NCBI GenBank assembly: GCA_944332715.1 | Contig: CALVKN010000005.1 | Location: forward strand, 1 to 51,620 | Origin: an uncultured Bacilli bacterium | Lineage (GTDB): Bacteria > Bacillota_I > Bacilli_A > RF39 > UBA660 | Length of the DNA: 51,620 bases | Reading direction: 5' to 3' | In this document: piece by piece, positions 23,338 to 31,877 of the stretch | How the letters are laid out: every line of letters begins with the position of its first letter | How positions within the stretch are numbered: the stretch's first letter is position 1 | Translations under genes and position numbers: made by a program | Notes under the pieces: generated by a model | Database searches by the model: none | The model's input: the letters and a program-made list of their open reading frames with translations, nothing else | Told to the model about the DNA's origin: nothing

Positions 23338-24642
23338 TTATTCATCACCTTTATTTTTAAATTGTAATATTATTGGAGTTCCTGTTAAATCAATATTTTC
23401 TCTTAGTTGATTTTCTAAGTATCTTTCATAACTAAAATGAACTAATTTTTTATCATTAACTTGGAAAGTAAATTTTGGGGGTTTGCTATCAGTTTGACTT
23501 ACAAAGTAAATTTTAAGTCTTTTTCCTTTATATGATGGAGGTATATGAATACTAACAGATTCCATAATAATATTATTTAAAACGGAAGTTTTAACTTCTT
23601 TTTTATTGTTTTCATAAGCACTTATTACTTCGGGCATAAGTGTATTAATTCTTCTTTTAGTTAAAGCACTTAAAAATACTACTTTAACATAGGGAACAAA
23701 TTGAAACTCATACTTGATAAGTTCTTTCCAATCCTTTATTGCTCCATCGGGATTTTTAACTGTATCCCACTTGTTTACAGCAATAACTATTCCTTTACCT
23801 GCTTCAATGGCATAAGATATAATATGTTTATCGTGTTCAATAATACCAGTTGATGCATCAATTACTACAACGCATACATCACTTCGTTCTATTGCTTTTA
23901 AACTTCTTATTAAACTATATTTTTCTACACTTTCATAAATACGCCCTTTTTTACGCATTCCGGCCGTATCGATTACCGTAAATTCTTCATGATTATATTT
24001 AAATTTAGTATCTATAGCATCACGAGTTGTTCCGGCGATATCACTAACAATTGCCCGGGACTCATTAAGCAAAGCATTAATTAAACTGCTTTTGCCGACA
24101 TTTGGTCTACCAATGATACAAAATTTTAAAGAATTATCTTCCTCTACTACTTCTTCTTTTATATCAGCGCAAATAGTTTCAAGTAAAGTATCAAAACCTA
24201 AATTATGTTCTGCACTTACCCCTATAACCTCACTAAAACCTAATTCATAAAAATTGTATAAATAATCTTGTCTTTTATTATTATCTAGTTTATTAACTAC
24301 AACTATTACTTTTTTATTTGCTTTATGTAACATTTCTTTAATATGTAGGTCACTAGCATCTAAATCACTTAAACCATCAACTACAAATAAAATAATATCT
24401 GCTTCATCTATAGCAAGTTGGGCTTGAGCTAATATATCTTTATCAAAGTCATCAGTACCTAAACTAATTCCTCCGGTATCAATTAAAGAAAATCTTTTAT
24501 TATTATAATCAACTACGCCGTAAATACGATCCCTAGTTATACCTGGGGTATCCATGATAATGGCTTTTTTTTCTTTAATAAGACGATTAAAAATACTACT
24601 TTTACCAACATTAGGTTTCCCTATCAAACATACAGTTTGCAT
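23338..24642 (-). CDS. der: Ribosome-assembly GTPase Der (EngA)
   Basis: 434 residues with two tandem GTPase domains: GKPNVGKSS (8-16) with DTPGITRD and NKLD in domain 1, and GRPNVGKSS (178-186) with DTAGMRKKG and NKWD in domain 2, followed by the KH-like C-terminal domain (SYKGKRLKIYFVSQTD). Der acts in 50S subunit maturation. It is followed on the left by a convergent gene and preceded by the pseudopilin and engB genes on the same strand (gaps 11 and 1 bp), so the three form an operon. Confidence 0.98.
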   Translation of the reverse strand: MQTVCLIGKPNVGKSSIFNRLIKEKKAIIMDTPGITRDRIYGVVDYNNKRFSLIDTGGISLGTDDFDKDILAQAQLAIDEADIILFVVDGLSDLDASDLHIKEMLHKANKKVIVVVNKLDNNKRQDYLYNFYELGFSEVIGVSAEHNLGFDTLLETICADIKEEVVEEDNSLKFCIIGRPNVGKSSLINALLNESRAIVSDIAGTTRDAIDTKFKYNHEEFTVIDTAGMRKKGRIYESVEKYSLIRSLKAIERSDVCVVVIDASTGIIEHDKHIISYAIEAGKGIVIAVNKWDTVKNPDGAIKDWKELIKYEFQFVPYVKVVFLSALTKRRINTLMPEVISAYENNKKEVKTSVLNNIIMESVSIHIPPSYKGKRLKIYFVSQTDSKPPKFTFQVNDKKLVHFSYERYLENQLRENIDLTGTPIILQFKNKGDE

Positions 24643-24653
24643 ATAATCCCCCC

Positions 24654-25115
24654 TTAACTACAATCTTCTCCATTACTAGCAATACAATCCATTATGGAAT
24701 AAATACGGTTATTCATTCGATATACTATTACAGTATCATTACGCATACTGGTACTTGTTACATCATTAATTAAATCTGGCTTGCCATTTTCTTCATCTAA
24801 ATCTCCACTGTTAAAATATCCTTCATCGATTAAAAAACCAGCAGTAACAGTAACACAATAACTTGGTGTATAAACTTCATCACCTGATTCATCACTTTTT
24901 AAAACAATTTCTTTACAAGTGGTATTATTAATAGCACTCGGATTTTCTTGACCATATAAAATGGCCGCTTGTTCTATTAAATCTATTTTTGTATCAACAA
25001 TGTTTTCTAATGAGTCATTTCGAACTCTAATAACACTAAATAATGCAACAGACATAATTACTGATAAAATAGCAATAACTGCTAGTAATTCAACTAAAGT
25101 AAAACCCTTTTTCAT
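24654..25115 (-). CDS. Type IV pilin-like (pseudopilin) protein
   Basis: 153 residues. The N-terminus KKGFTLVELLAVIAILSVIM is a classic prepilin: short basic leader, Gly before the cleavage site, Phe+1, Glu+5 and a hydrophobic helix. The rest is a small extracellular domain with four Cys (CKEIV, SYCVTVT, DCIASNGEDC), likely two disulphides, with ENGKPDLIND near the C-terminus. No pilus assembly genes are in the window. It lies between engB and der, an unlikely place for a pilus operon; it may be a stand-alone minor pilin or DNA-uptake pseudopilin. Confidence 0.9.
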   Translation of the reverse strand: MKKGFTLVELLAVIAILSVIMSVALFSVIRVRNDSLENIVDTKIDLIEQAAILYGQENPSAINNTTCKEIVLKSDESGDEVYTPSYCVTVTAGFLIDEGYFNSGDLDEENGKPDLINDVTSTSMRNDTVIVYRMNNRIYSIMDCIASNGEDCS

Positions 25116-25116
25116 A

Positions 25117-25707
25117 TTATTCTCCCGTTAATTTACTTTCTAGTATATCAAGTATTTCAGCACGACCTTTTTTAGTAATTGTTGAAAATGTTACAAAGTC
25201 ATCTGATTCACTAAATTTTAAAGTATCTTTTATTAATTTATCTTGTTTAATTCTATTATTTTTACTTATCTTATCATACTTAGTTGCAACAATAGTTATA
25301 TCTAAGTTATAGTATTTTAAAAATTCATACATAAGTATGTCATCTTCGGTTGGTTTGTGTCGATAATCAATAAGTAAGAATACTTCTTTTAAGTTTGGTC
25401 TATTTTTTAAGTATTCTTCAATCATTAAGCCAAATTTTTTCTGTTTATCTTTACTTACACTAGCATAGCCATATCCTGGGACATCTACTAAATAAAAGGC
25501 ATCATTTACTAAATAAAAATTTAGAGTTTGTGTTTTACCTGGCTTAGAAGAAGTTCTTGCAAAGTTTTTTCTTTCAATAAGCGTATTAATAAAACTACTC
25601 TTACCGACATTACTTCTTCCTACAAGTAAAAATTCTGGTTTTCCATCATCAGGATACTGACTTTGTCTTACTGCAATAATCGGTTCAGAAACACGTTCAA
25701 TTTGCAT
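25117..25707 (-). CDS. engB: Ribosome-biogenesis GTPase EngB (YsxC)
   Basis: 196 residues, normal length. G1 is GRSNVGKSSF (30-39), G3 DVPGYGYASVSKD, G4 ATKYDKIS and G5 around VTFSTITKKG. Essential GTPase in 50S assembly. It is the first gene of the engB-pilin-der group; its stop and the next start are separated by 1 bp. Confidence 0.97.
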   Translation of the reverse strand: MQIERVSEPIIAVRQSQYPDDGKPEFLLVGRSNVGKSSFINTLIERKNFARTSSKPGKTQTLNFYLVNDAFYLVDVPGYGYASVSKDKQKKFGLMIEEYLKNRPNLKEVFLLIDYRHKPTEDDILMYEFLKYYNLDITIVATKYDKISKNNRIKQDKLIKDTLKFSESDDFVTFSTITKKGRAEILDILESKLTGE

Positions 25708-25763
25708 AATTAATCACCAATCTAATTATATATTAAATAGGAAAAAAAAGCAAACCGCATATA

Positions 25764-26237
25764 TTAGCAGTTATGCATTCTTCTTATTTCTTTAGTTAAA
25801 AACTTACAACTTTCACTTACAGAATTAGATGAGATTGCTTCATCAAACGGGAAAAATTTATATCCCATGCATTTGGTTGGTTCCATTATTTTAGGTTCTC
25901 CACTTACATATTTACCCAAAAATATAATAAATACCCAATTGATATTATTTTTATAGCAATGATATATTCCTACCTCATCACTTAAATCTATTTTTATGTT
26001 GCTTCCCATTTCTTCTTGCATTTCTCTTATTATTGCGGCTTTATAATTGGTATCACTATCTTCATATCTTCCACCGACATCTTCATAAAGGCCATTTTCA
26101 TCACGCGATTTTTTACCTCTTTGTTGGAGTAAAACGTTGCCAAATTCATCATATATATGAACAATTACTCCGATACCCCGGTTAGGGTATTTAAAAGCAT
26201 CTAAATCAATTTTTCCATCTAATACATGATAATCCAT
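25764..26237 (-). CDS. Nudix hydrolase
   Basis: 157 residues. The right half of the Nudix box is clear (AAIIREMQEEMGSNI); the left half is degenerate, GGRYEDSDTNY lacking the usual Gly-x5-Glu. The flanks fit NUDIX enzymes (VIVHIYDEFGNVLLQQRGKK, CMGYKFFPFDEA). Substrate unknown; isopentenyl-diphosphate isomerase-like and ADP-ribose-like relatives share this layout. The SleB-like gene lies 8 bp upstream. Confidence 0.82.
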   Translation of the reverse strand: MDYHVLDGKIDLDAFKYPNRGIGVIVHIYDEFGNVLLQQRGKKSRDENGLYEDVGGRYEDSDTNYKAAIIREMQEEMGSNIKIDLSDEVGIYHCYKNNINWVFIIFLGKYVSGEPKIMEPTKCMGYKFFPFDEAISSNSVSESCKFLTKEIRRMHNC

Positions 26238-26245
26238 ACGACCAC

Positions 26246-27010
26246 CTAGTCATTAGTTCTTTTTAAAACTAAATCATCCTCTACTACTATATCATCTTCT
26301 GGCATTAAAGAATAGTACCAATTACCATTTTCGGCAAATTGGACACTATCAGGAATATTACCGTAACTAGCATAAAAACACAAATAATCATGTTTTCTAT
26401 CAAGCGTGTATAAAAAGTCAATTACAGCATCATATATTGGGCCTTCAGTAGTACCTAAATATAATTGATATGTTCCTTCTGTATAGACTTCTGATTGATT
26501 ATCTAGGGTTATTTGAGCATATAAGTTATCTCCAACATCATTTTCTGTTGCTCTAATCATTTCATTAATCCAAGTTTTACTAATTGTTCTATTATAAAAT
26601 GTGTTAATTACGGCATAAGCATCATCATAACTATCAGCTGCTGCTTCGCCTTTAACTGTGGCAATAATTACATCCAATTGTTCCCTAGTTATATTTTCTC
26701 TTTCCAAAATAACAGCAATTTTTTCTTCAGTAGTAGGTTCTTTAGTTTCTACTGGTTTAAGTGTTTCTTCCGAATCAAAATTAAGTATACTTTCTATACT
26801 ACTGGTATTTGGTGATGGTGAAGCAAAATAACTATATGTATTTGTTTTTTCTTCTTTAGTTATTGCTTCTTTTTTAGAATCATTATTTTGTTCCATAGCT
26901 GAGACATTAGATAACATGACTAAAACAGTTAGACTTAAAATAGTTGTTCTTCCTAAGCCCAACTTACGTAGTTTTTTCATTGTATTTAATATTTTTTCAT
27001 CTTTTTTCAC
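26246..27010 (-). CDS. Exported SleB-like cell wall hydrolase
   Basis: 254 residues starting at GTG (27010), which has GGGGG 7 nt upstream; an overlapping ATG is out of frame. A signal segment is seen at about 18-38 (LGRTTILSLTVLVMLSNVSA), then a Ser/Thr/Glu-rich linker. From about 115 the pattern VIIATVKGEAAADSYDDAYA and VINTFYNRTI matches the catalytic region of the SleB/hydrolase_2 family, whose Glu in the GEA motif is catalytic. CFYASYGNIPD fits the same domain. SleB cuts cortex peptidoglycan in spores; relatives in non-sporulating bacteria act on the cell wall. Confidence 0.75.
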   Translation of the reverse strand: MKKDEKILNTMKKLRKLGLGRTTILSLTVLVMLSNVSAMEQNNDSKKEAITKEEKTNTYSYFASPSPNTSSIESILNFDSEETLKPVETKEPTTEEKIAVILERENITREQLDVIIATVKGEAAADSYDDAYAVINTFYNRTISKTWINEMIRATENDVGDNLYAQITLDNQSEVYTEGTYQLYLGTTEGPIYDAVIDFLYTLDRKHDYLCFYASYGNIPDSVQFAENGNWYYSLMPEDDIVVEDDLVLKRTND

Positions 27011-27096
27011 ATTTATTCCCCCTCAAACAAGTGTTTATTTTACAATAAAATGGTTAATTTGTAAAGAAAAACAATAAAATTTAGTAAGGAGCGCCT

Positions 27097-27471
27097 ATGG
27101 ACAGAAATTTTCATAATACAAACTTTCCACCAAACACAGATCCCCATTTATTTGCAATGCTTGCTGTAACTGTAGGTTTTGCTAGTGTGGGAGATTATAA
27201 TGCTAATGAACAAAATTCGATTGGCAACTGGCTCATACTAGTTGGTCAATATATACTTACCCATGCTGCCCAACAACAATTAATTGAAGCAAGACTTGAA
27301 AACAATAACTTAAACACTAACTCTAAGAAACATAAAAACGGCACCGGTGGGCCGTTTACAGATAATGAGTCTGGCAAAAGCAACCAAACGCAAAGAGATG
27401 AAGTAGAATTTTTACTTGATGCCGTTGCCAAAATAGAAAAAGAATTAAATAATCTTAAAAATCAACAGTAA
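27097..27471 (+). CDS. Hypothetical 124-aa protein
   Basis: Start ATG follows AAGGAGCGCCT. The first 60 residues (PPNTDPHLFAMLAVTVGFAS, DYNANEQNSIGNWLILVGQY, AAQQQLIEARLE) resemble short proteins of unknown function that I recall from Clostridia and Bacilli. The hydrophobic stretch 18-32 is not a convincing membrane segment. A Gly/Ser/Asn linker leads to a C-terminal coiled helix (VEFLLDAVAKIEKELNNLKN). Its 3' end overlaps the convergent DUF4097-like gene by 17 bp. Confidence 0.65.
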   Translation: MDRNFHNTNFPPNTDPHLFAMLAVTVGFASVGDYNANEQNSIGNWLILVGQYILTHAAQQQLIEARLENNNLNTNSKKHKNGTGGPFTDNESGKSNQTQRDEVEFLLDAVAKIEKELNNLKNQQ

Positions 27472-28228
27472 TATTGCCGATACCACCATCAATATCTATT
27501 CTGTTAACCCCACTACCATAAGTAGTATTATCAAAATTGGTACCATTAATGGTAATATTACCTAGTCCTTTATCAACTATTAAAGAGTATTGAGATTCTC
27601 CACCAGTTAGGTTTAGAGTTATTTCGCCAACTCCAGCACTTATGCTACTTCTACCTAAAATATCGCCATTAATTTTAATATCACCAACACCACAGTCAAG
27701 TTCTAAATCAGTAAGTGATGAATTAGTAACATCTATAGTACCTGTTCCACCATCAATACTTGATTCATAAAATGTCGAATTATTAATTTCAAGAATTCCT
27801 GCACCCATATCAAGTTCTAAGTTTCTTGCTGTAATATCACTAATACTTGTTTCCCCAGCACCAGTATCAATATTAAGTTCATTTAAATCACTTGGTATAT
27901 AAAGAATTATTTCTCCCCCATTATTATTCCATAACCAAAAATTATCTTCATCAATATATAAATTTCCATTACGTTCTCTAACTTTAAAGTTATCGGATAC
28001 ATTACTTGCTTCTATTCTAAATTCCGTACCATTTCTTATTTCAATACTTGCACTGCTTAAATCAATTTCAATATTATTTATATCACTAAATGTATCACTA
28101 TAATCCTTAGTATTAGAAGAAAGACCAAAATATCCCACTACACTTAAAATAGCATTAATAATTATACATATAATAAAAATCGCAAGAACAATTGCAGCAA
28201 TTTTTATTCCCTTTTGTACCCCAGTCAT
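27455..28228 (-). CDS. DUF4097-family (LiaG-like) beta-repeat membrane protein
   Basis: 257 residues: one N-terminal membrane span (about 8-34) and an exterior domain of short repeating beta-strands typical of DUF4097 (LNIDTGAGETSISDI, LELDMGAGILEINNS, LELDCGVGDIKINGD, SISAGVGEITLNL, DKGLGNITING). It overlaps the LiaF-like gene by 4 bp (ATGA) and so is translationally coupled to it. The LiaF/LiaG combination is linked to cell-envelope stress sensing in Bacillus. No LiaRS two-component genes are adjacent. Confidence 0.88.
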   Translation of the reverse strand: MTGVQKGIKIAAIVLAIFIICIIINAILSVVGYFGLSSNTKDYSDTFSDINNIEIDLSSASIEIRNGTEFRIEASNVSDNFKVRERNGNLYIDEDNFWLWNNNGGEIILYIPSDLNELNIDTGAGETSISDITARNLELDMGAGILEINNSTFYESSIDGGTGTIDVTNSSLTDLELDCGVGDIKINGDILGRSSISAGVGEITLNLTGGESQYSLIVDKGLGNITINGTNFDNTTYGSGVNRIDIDGGIGNITVDF

Positions 28229-28908
28229 TTTACTTCAACACTCCCAAATAAAGCAAGAGCATCAATATAAATAACTTTTTTAGCATCTTTAGTTTTAGTA
28301 GTATTACTTACTCCTCCAAATATTGGAGTAGATTTAATCTTTACTACAACATCCTTAGGAACAATTATATCAATTCCCCCGAATATAGCACTAGCAGTAA
28401 TTACTGCTTCATCCTTAATCTTTGCATCAGTTAAATCAAGAACTACACTTCCAAATACCGCATCAACTGTGGCATTTTCAAACTTTTCATCATTTTTAGT
28501 AACAAATTGTTCTGAAAAAGTTGCACAAATTGCTTCTCCATTACCACTTTCTTTTTTTAATTCTCTTAATTTATCTGTTACTTTACTTCTAAATACATTA
28601 CCAAAAAGTAAATATAGTCCAATTATTACTAGTACTGCAGGTATAAATAATTTAAATACTATATCAAATCTAAGTAATCCTTGAGCAACTAGTAATAATA
28701 CTACCCCAACTAAAATACCAATGATATTACCAAGTTTACCTTCCTTAGTACCATCAAATAAACCAATAAAACATGGAATAATGATGATGAACGTCCACCA
28801 TCCATTAAAGAATATATTAAAATTTATAATATCTAAAGCATTTAATGCAATTACTATACCTAGTACAATAAATACTAGCCCCCATAATATTCTGTTTAGT
28901 TTTTCCAT
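28225..28908 (-). CDS. LiaF-like membrane protein
   Basis: 227 residues from ATG at 28908, preceded by GGAGG with 9-nt spacing. Four hydrophobic segments (about 6-24, 30-48, 52-75, 78-100: ILWGLVFIVLGIVIALNALD, WWTFIIIIPCFIGLFDG, IIGILVGVVLLLVAQGLL) are followed by a LiaF-type C-terminal domain (ATVDAVFGSVVLDLTDA, ASAIFGGIDIIVPKDVVVKI, STPIFGGVSNTT). LiaF proteins restrain envelope-stress kinases. It forms a coupled pair with the DUF4097 gene. Identity by domain layout is good; the signalling partner is not in view. Confidence 0.88.
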   Translation of the reverse strand: MEKLNRILWGLVFIVLGIVIALNALDIINFNIFFNGWWTFIIIIPCFIGLFDGTKEGKLGNIIGILVGVVLLLVAQGLLRFDIVFKLFIPAVLVIIGLYLLFGNVFRSKVTDKLRELKKESGNGEAICATFSEQFVTKNDEKFENATVDAVFGSVVLDLTDAKIKDEAVITASAIFGGIDIIVPKDVVVKIKSTPIFGGVSNTTKTKDAKKVIYIDALALFGSVEVK

Positions 28909-28938
28909 AACCAATTTCCTCCATCCTAGTTTTTCGTA

Positions 28939-28985
28939 AAAAGTTGTGCTTCGCACAACTTTTGCATCGTGCAATAACACGATGC
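28939..28985 (-). terminator. Double hairpin terminator of the second surface-protein gene
   Basis: Two adjacent perfect stems: GCATCGTG/CACGATGC (28964-28985) and AAAAGTTGTGC/GCACAACTTTT (28939-28963, loop TTC). On the minus strand the second is followed by UUUUU-A. It lies about 80 bp after the stop at 29064. Confidence 0.8.
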
Positions 28986-29052
28986 TTTATACCTGTTATT
29001 CATTATTTAAGTTCTTCAATCCCTTTACTCTATAGCTATATTTTATCAAAAA

Positions 29053-29144
29053 TTTCTTCGCCCCTAACTTATCCGATATGGGTCACTGGATGTGCCAGTT
29101 CCCCCCGTTAGTACTACACTAGACTCCAGATAGAAGGACGGGCG
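29053..29144 (-). repeat. 92-bp conserved 3' cassette of variable surface gene, copy 2
   Basis: Partner of 8254-8345 with five substitutions and no gaps. The hairpin is ACTGG-CACAT-CCAGT (29085-29099). Four differences fall in codon third positions or are otherwise mild; the cassette again extends past the stop. Confidence 0.85.
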
Positions 29145-30530
29145 AACAGCATTCGCAGAGCCCACATTGACGAGATACGTGTCACCACCGTACATGGAAC
29201 CCACAAGAAACGCACGATCGGTAAAAACAGAACGGGAAATTAACCATTCATCTGAGCCTAAATATAACCAATTGTCTGTTCCATAATATACTGAAACTAA
29301 CTCTGTTGTCCATTTTTCTGGATTTGCTCCATATCCATAGTCTGACACATACATTAACCCTATTTTCATTGTTTCAACATAACCACTTTGTCCTGTTTCT
29401 ACTTCTACATCATAATATTGTTTGGCTGTATTCGTTTTACCAAATGCCATTCCTCCGACTTGCCAAGTTGATTCAGCTATTAGACTTTGCCATTCACTTC
29501 CTAGTGTATTATAGTATGTTGTATTTAATGTTGTATATATATCTGGTTTTGTACTCGCATCCCACGTATTTACATCATCTGCATCCCAAGCATAATCTCC
29601 ATAACTTGTTGCCTTAATTAATTTTACTTGATTATTAAATATTCCGATTATTCTATATTGATTATCTTCATTTTGGCAATCTGCTCCTGTGGCTCCAAAG
29701 CATACATAGTTATTTGGATTAGCTCCACTATATCTATAACTATTATCTCCTGCTTCTTGATCGGCATTTGTATATGTTCCTATTCCATCGTGAAAATATA
29801 AGTCATTTTCTCCATCTGTTCCAGTATATACTTCATTTATGATATAGTCAGCAAATGTAGGTATTGTTATCTCATCTTTTTGTAGTATTACATCCATATC
29901 AAGAGTTGCATTTTCATTTATTGATTGATCATATGTGTAATTAACAAAAGTTATTGTAAATGTCCATGTATGAGTTGTTCCACTTGTTGATGAAGTTGTA
30001 CTTATTGGATGTTCAATTGATATATTAAATGCTCCAGTTTTACCGGTTATATCAAAACCTGATATTGATGTTCCACTAGCATCTGTTACTGTTACATAAG
30101 ATAAGTTATTATCATCACTTGTTGTAACAATAGCTCCGGTTTCATCACGAACTGTAAGTATTACATCAGCAGTTGTTCCGCTAGAATATGTGTAGGTATT
30201 AGTATTAATTTTAATTCCTGCATAATAAGTAGCGTTAGCTTCATTTGTTCTAGAACTTGCTATAAGTCTAGCTGATGGATTTGTTGTATCTGTTAAATTA
30301 CCACTTGATGCATTAAAGTTATCAGTTGTTGCATGAAGTGATAAAGTATTACCACTACTAAAAATTATTGTATCACCTGATGCTGTTGTTTCTCCTTGGG
30401 TAGTTACATCATCTCCTACATCTGCACCTAAGTAAGAGAAAGTAAAATTACCTATAAGTAAAGCAACTACTACAAGTATTAGTAAAAATAAAATTGTTAG
30501 AGTTACTGTTCTAGCATTAACTTTTTGCAT
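29064..30530 (-). CDS. Surface protein with N-terminal membrane anchor and variable C-terminal domain
   Basis: 488 residues. A membrane segment at about 10-33 (TILFLLILVVVALLIGNFTF) is followed by SYLGAD, a variant of the SipW-type motif. Residues about 40-215 are Thr-rich beta structure. The rest is paralogous to the 8265-9794 product: AGDNSYRYSGANPNNYVCFG, YRIIGIFNNQVKLIKATSYG, MKIGLMYVSDYGYGANPEKW, EWLISR, then the variable part and constant VRPSFYLESS to DPYRIS. No sorting signal. It is probably a cell-surface receptor or adhesin. The start follows AATTAATATGATAGGTGATTAA; AGGTGATT is the ribosome binding site. Confidence 0.72.
   Translation of the reverse strand: MQKVNARTVTLTILFLLILVVVALLIGNFTFSYLGADVGDDVTTQGETTASGDTIIFSSGNTLSLHATTDNFNASSGNLTDTTNPSARLIASSRTNEANATYYAGIKINTNTYTYSSGTTADVILTVRDETGAIVTTSDDNNLSYVTVTDASGTSISGFDITGKTGAFNISIEHPISTTSSTSGTTHTWTFTITFVNYTYDQSINENATLDMDVILQKDEITIPTFADYIINEVYTGTDGENDLYFHDGIGTYTNADQEAGDNSYRYSGANPNNYVCFGATGADCQNEDNQYRIIGIFNNQVKLIKATSYGDYAWDADDVNTWDASTKPDIYTTLNTTYYNTLGSEWQSLIAESTWQVGGMAFGKTNTAKQYYDVEVETGQSGYVETMKIGLMYVSDYGYGANPEKWTTELVSVYYGTDNWLYLGSDEWLISRSVFTDRAFLVGSMYGGDTYLVNVGSANAVRPSFYLESSVVLTGGTGTSSDPYRIS
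29145..29235 (-). other. GC-rich hypervariable segment (candidate DGR variable repeat 2)
   Basis: Encodes SVFTDRAFLVGSMYGGDTYL followed by VNVGSANA between constant LISR and VRPSFYL. I count 46 G/C in 90 bases against about 30% nearby. Same length (34 codons from ISR to VRP) as the segment in the first gene, but nearly every position differs. Confidence 0.5.
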
Positions 30531-30652
30531 TTAATCATCACCTATCATATTAATTGTACTAAAAAAAGTTTAATATGTCCATTTCTATTTTTAAAAATAT
30601 TTGTTTTTTTCATTAAATATGTTAAGATAGTTGATATATTTAGGTGGGACAC

Positions 30653-31735
30653 ATGAAAACGATACACTATGAAAAAGAATTAAAAGTTAAATTAAGAAGA
30701 TATAAAAGAATTCTTGATACATTAAATCCAGAACAACAAGAAATATTAAGAGAAAGTATTGAAACAATTGAACTAAATTTGGCAAAAGAAAAGATACAAG
30801 ATACAGATTCTTTGGAAGATGCCCTAATTAACGAATATGATAATTTAAAAGAATTCGAATCTTTTTGGCCTATTATTGAGGGATTTACTGATGTTGGTGA
30901 AGATGAAGATAGTGATAGATATCCATATCCTGATATAGATATGAGTAATAAAGAAATTCTTACATTAACATATGACTTCTTTAAAAACGGAACATCAAAA
31001 TACTTTTTTTCTTTATTTGAACAATTATTTAAACAAAGAAGAAAAATACATTTTGTAAATTCTAGTGTTCCTGGATTTTATGGGGACACATTATTTTTAA
31101 ATTATGATAAGTCTTTTTATGTTCAGATTGGTAGATTGTATGAATTTAATGATATTGTAGTTATGGCACATGAATATGGACATGGTATACAATATCTAAT
31201 AAATTATAATCGAAATATTTTTTATGGTTTGTTTCCCTTTTCAGAAGTTGTTAGTATATTTTTTGAACTTATTTGTGGAGAGTATTATACTAAGGATTTA
31301 TCTTTAGGAAATAAAGCTCGTATTTCTTTATATGATAATTGGAATACTACATGTAAGGATGCACAGGCATTAAATCAAGAAATACAAATATTTAAATCAA
31401 GTAAAATAAAAAGAGATGAATCTACCGAAAAGAAGAAAAGAAGGTTATGGACATTTATTGAAAATAGTGATTATAATAAATTAGTTGATTTAATAATGCA
31501 AAATCCTTCATCAGATTTTAGTTATATACTCGCTTATTCTATTGCTACTAATTTATTTATGATTTATTTGAGAGATCCGGATTATGCTTTTTATTTATTA
31601 AAGAAATTAATCGAAATCGATTTAAATTTGTCCTCAGAAACTTATTTACAAGAAATTATTAAGTTGGGTATTATACCAAACGAAGGATTAGAAGAGTTTG
31701 ATAGGCATTTAAACCGAGAATTAAAAAGGCTTTAA
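30653..31735 (+). CDS. M3-like zinc metallopeptidase (HEYGH)
   Basis: 360 residues from ATG at 30653; an upstream GTG frame is less likely since AGGTGG lies 5 nt before this ATG. The zinc motif HEYGH is at about 173-177 (VVMAHEYGHGIQYL); the third ligand is probably Glu in FSEVVSIFFELICGEY. The region FVNSSVPGFYGDTLFL with YDKSFYVQIG fits oligoendopeptidase F-like (M3) folds, but the chain is much shorter than the 600 residues of PepF, so it is a minimal relative. No signal peptide. An in-gene terminator closes the transcript. Confidence 0.72.
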   Translation: MKTIHYEKELKVKLRRYKRILDTLNPEQQEILRESIETIELNLAKEKIQDTDSLEDALINEYDNLKEFESFWPIIEGFTDVGEDEDSDRYPYPDIDMSNKEILTLTYDFFKNGTSKYFFSLFEQLFKQRRKIHFVNSSVPGFYGDTLFLNYDKSFYVQIGRLYEFNDIVVMAHEYGHGIQYLINYNRNIFYGLFPFSEVVSIFFELICGEYYTKDLSLGNKARISLYDNWNTTCKDAQALNQEIQIFKSSKIKRDESTEKKKRRLWTFIENSDYNKLVDLIMQNPSSDFSYILAYSIATNLFMIYLRDPDYAFYLLKKLIEIDLNLSSETYLQEIIKLGIIPNEGLEEFDRHLNRELKRL

Positions 31736-31753
31736 TTCTCGGTTAATTTTTTT
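31711..31753 (+). terminator. Terminator of the metallopeptidase gene
   Basis: AACCGAGAATTAAA and TTTAATTCTCGGTT pair in a 14-bp stem with loop AAGGC, followed by AATTTTTTT. It includes the last codons and the stop of the gene. Confidence 0.9.
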
Positions 31754-31767
31754 AAGCAAAAAGTCGC

Positions 31768-31839
31768 ATATTTTATTTCCACAAATTGGGGCACTTCGGT
31801 TCCATAAATTGAGATATTTTATTTCCAAGTTTTGGGGCA
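31768..31839. repeat. Short direct repeats between convergent genes
   Basis: Two 26-bp units (31768-31793 and 31814-31839) start ATATTTTATTTCC and end GGGGCA, with 22 of 26 matches; a third, weaker TTCCATAAATTG lies between them. Multiple-repeat ends of this kind occur at insertion-sequence termini (IS21-like), so this may be a remnant, but no transposase is present. Confidence 0.55.
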
Positions 31840-31849
31840 AAAGAAAAAG

Positions 31850-31877
31850 TAACTTAAAAAGGCATTTTTAAGTTACC
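31850..31877 (-). terminator. Terminator of ffh
   Basis: GTAACTTAAAAA and TTTTTAAGTTAC surround GGCA; on the minus strand the hairpin includes the last ffh codons and stop and is followed by a short UUUUC run. Confidence 0.65.

Noticed and set aside
31768..31839. CRISPR array
   Set aside because: Only two to three degenerate units without uniform spacers; no cas genes in the window.
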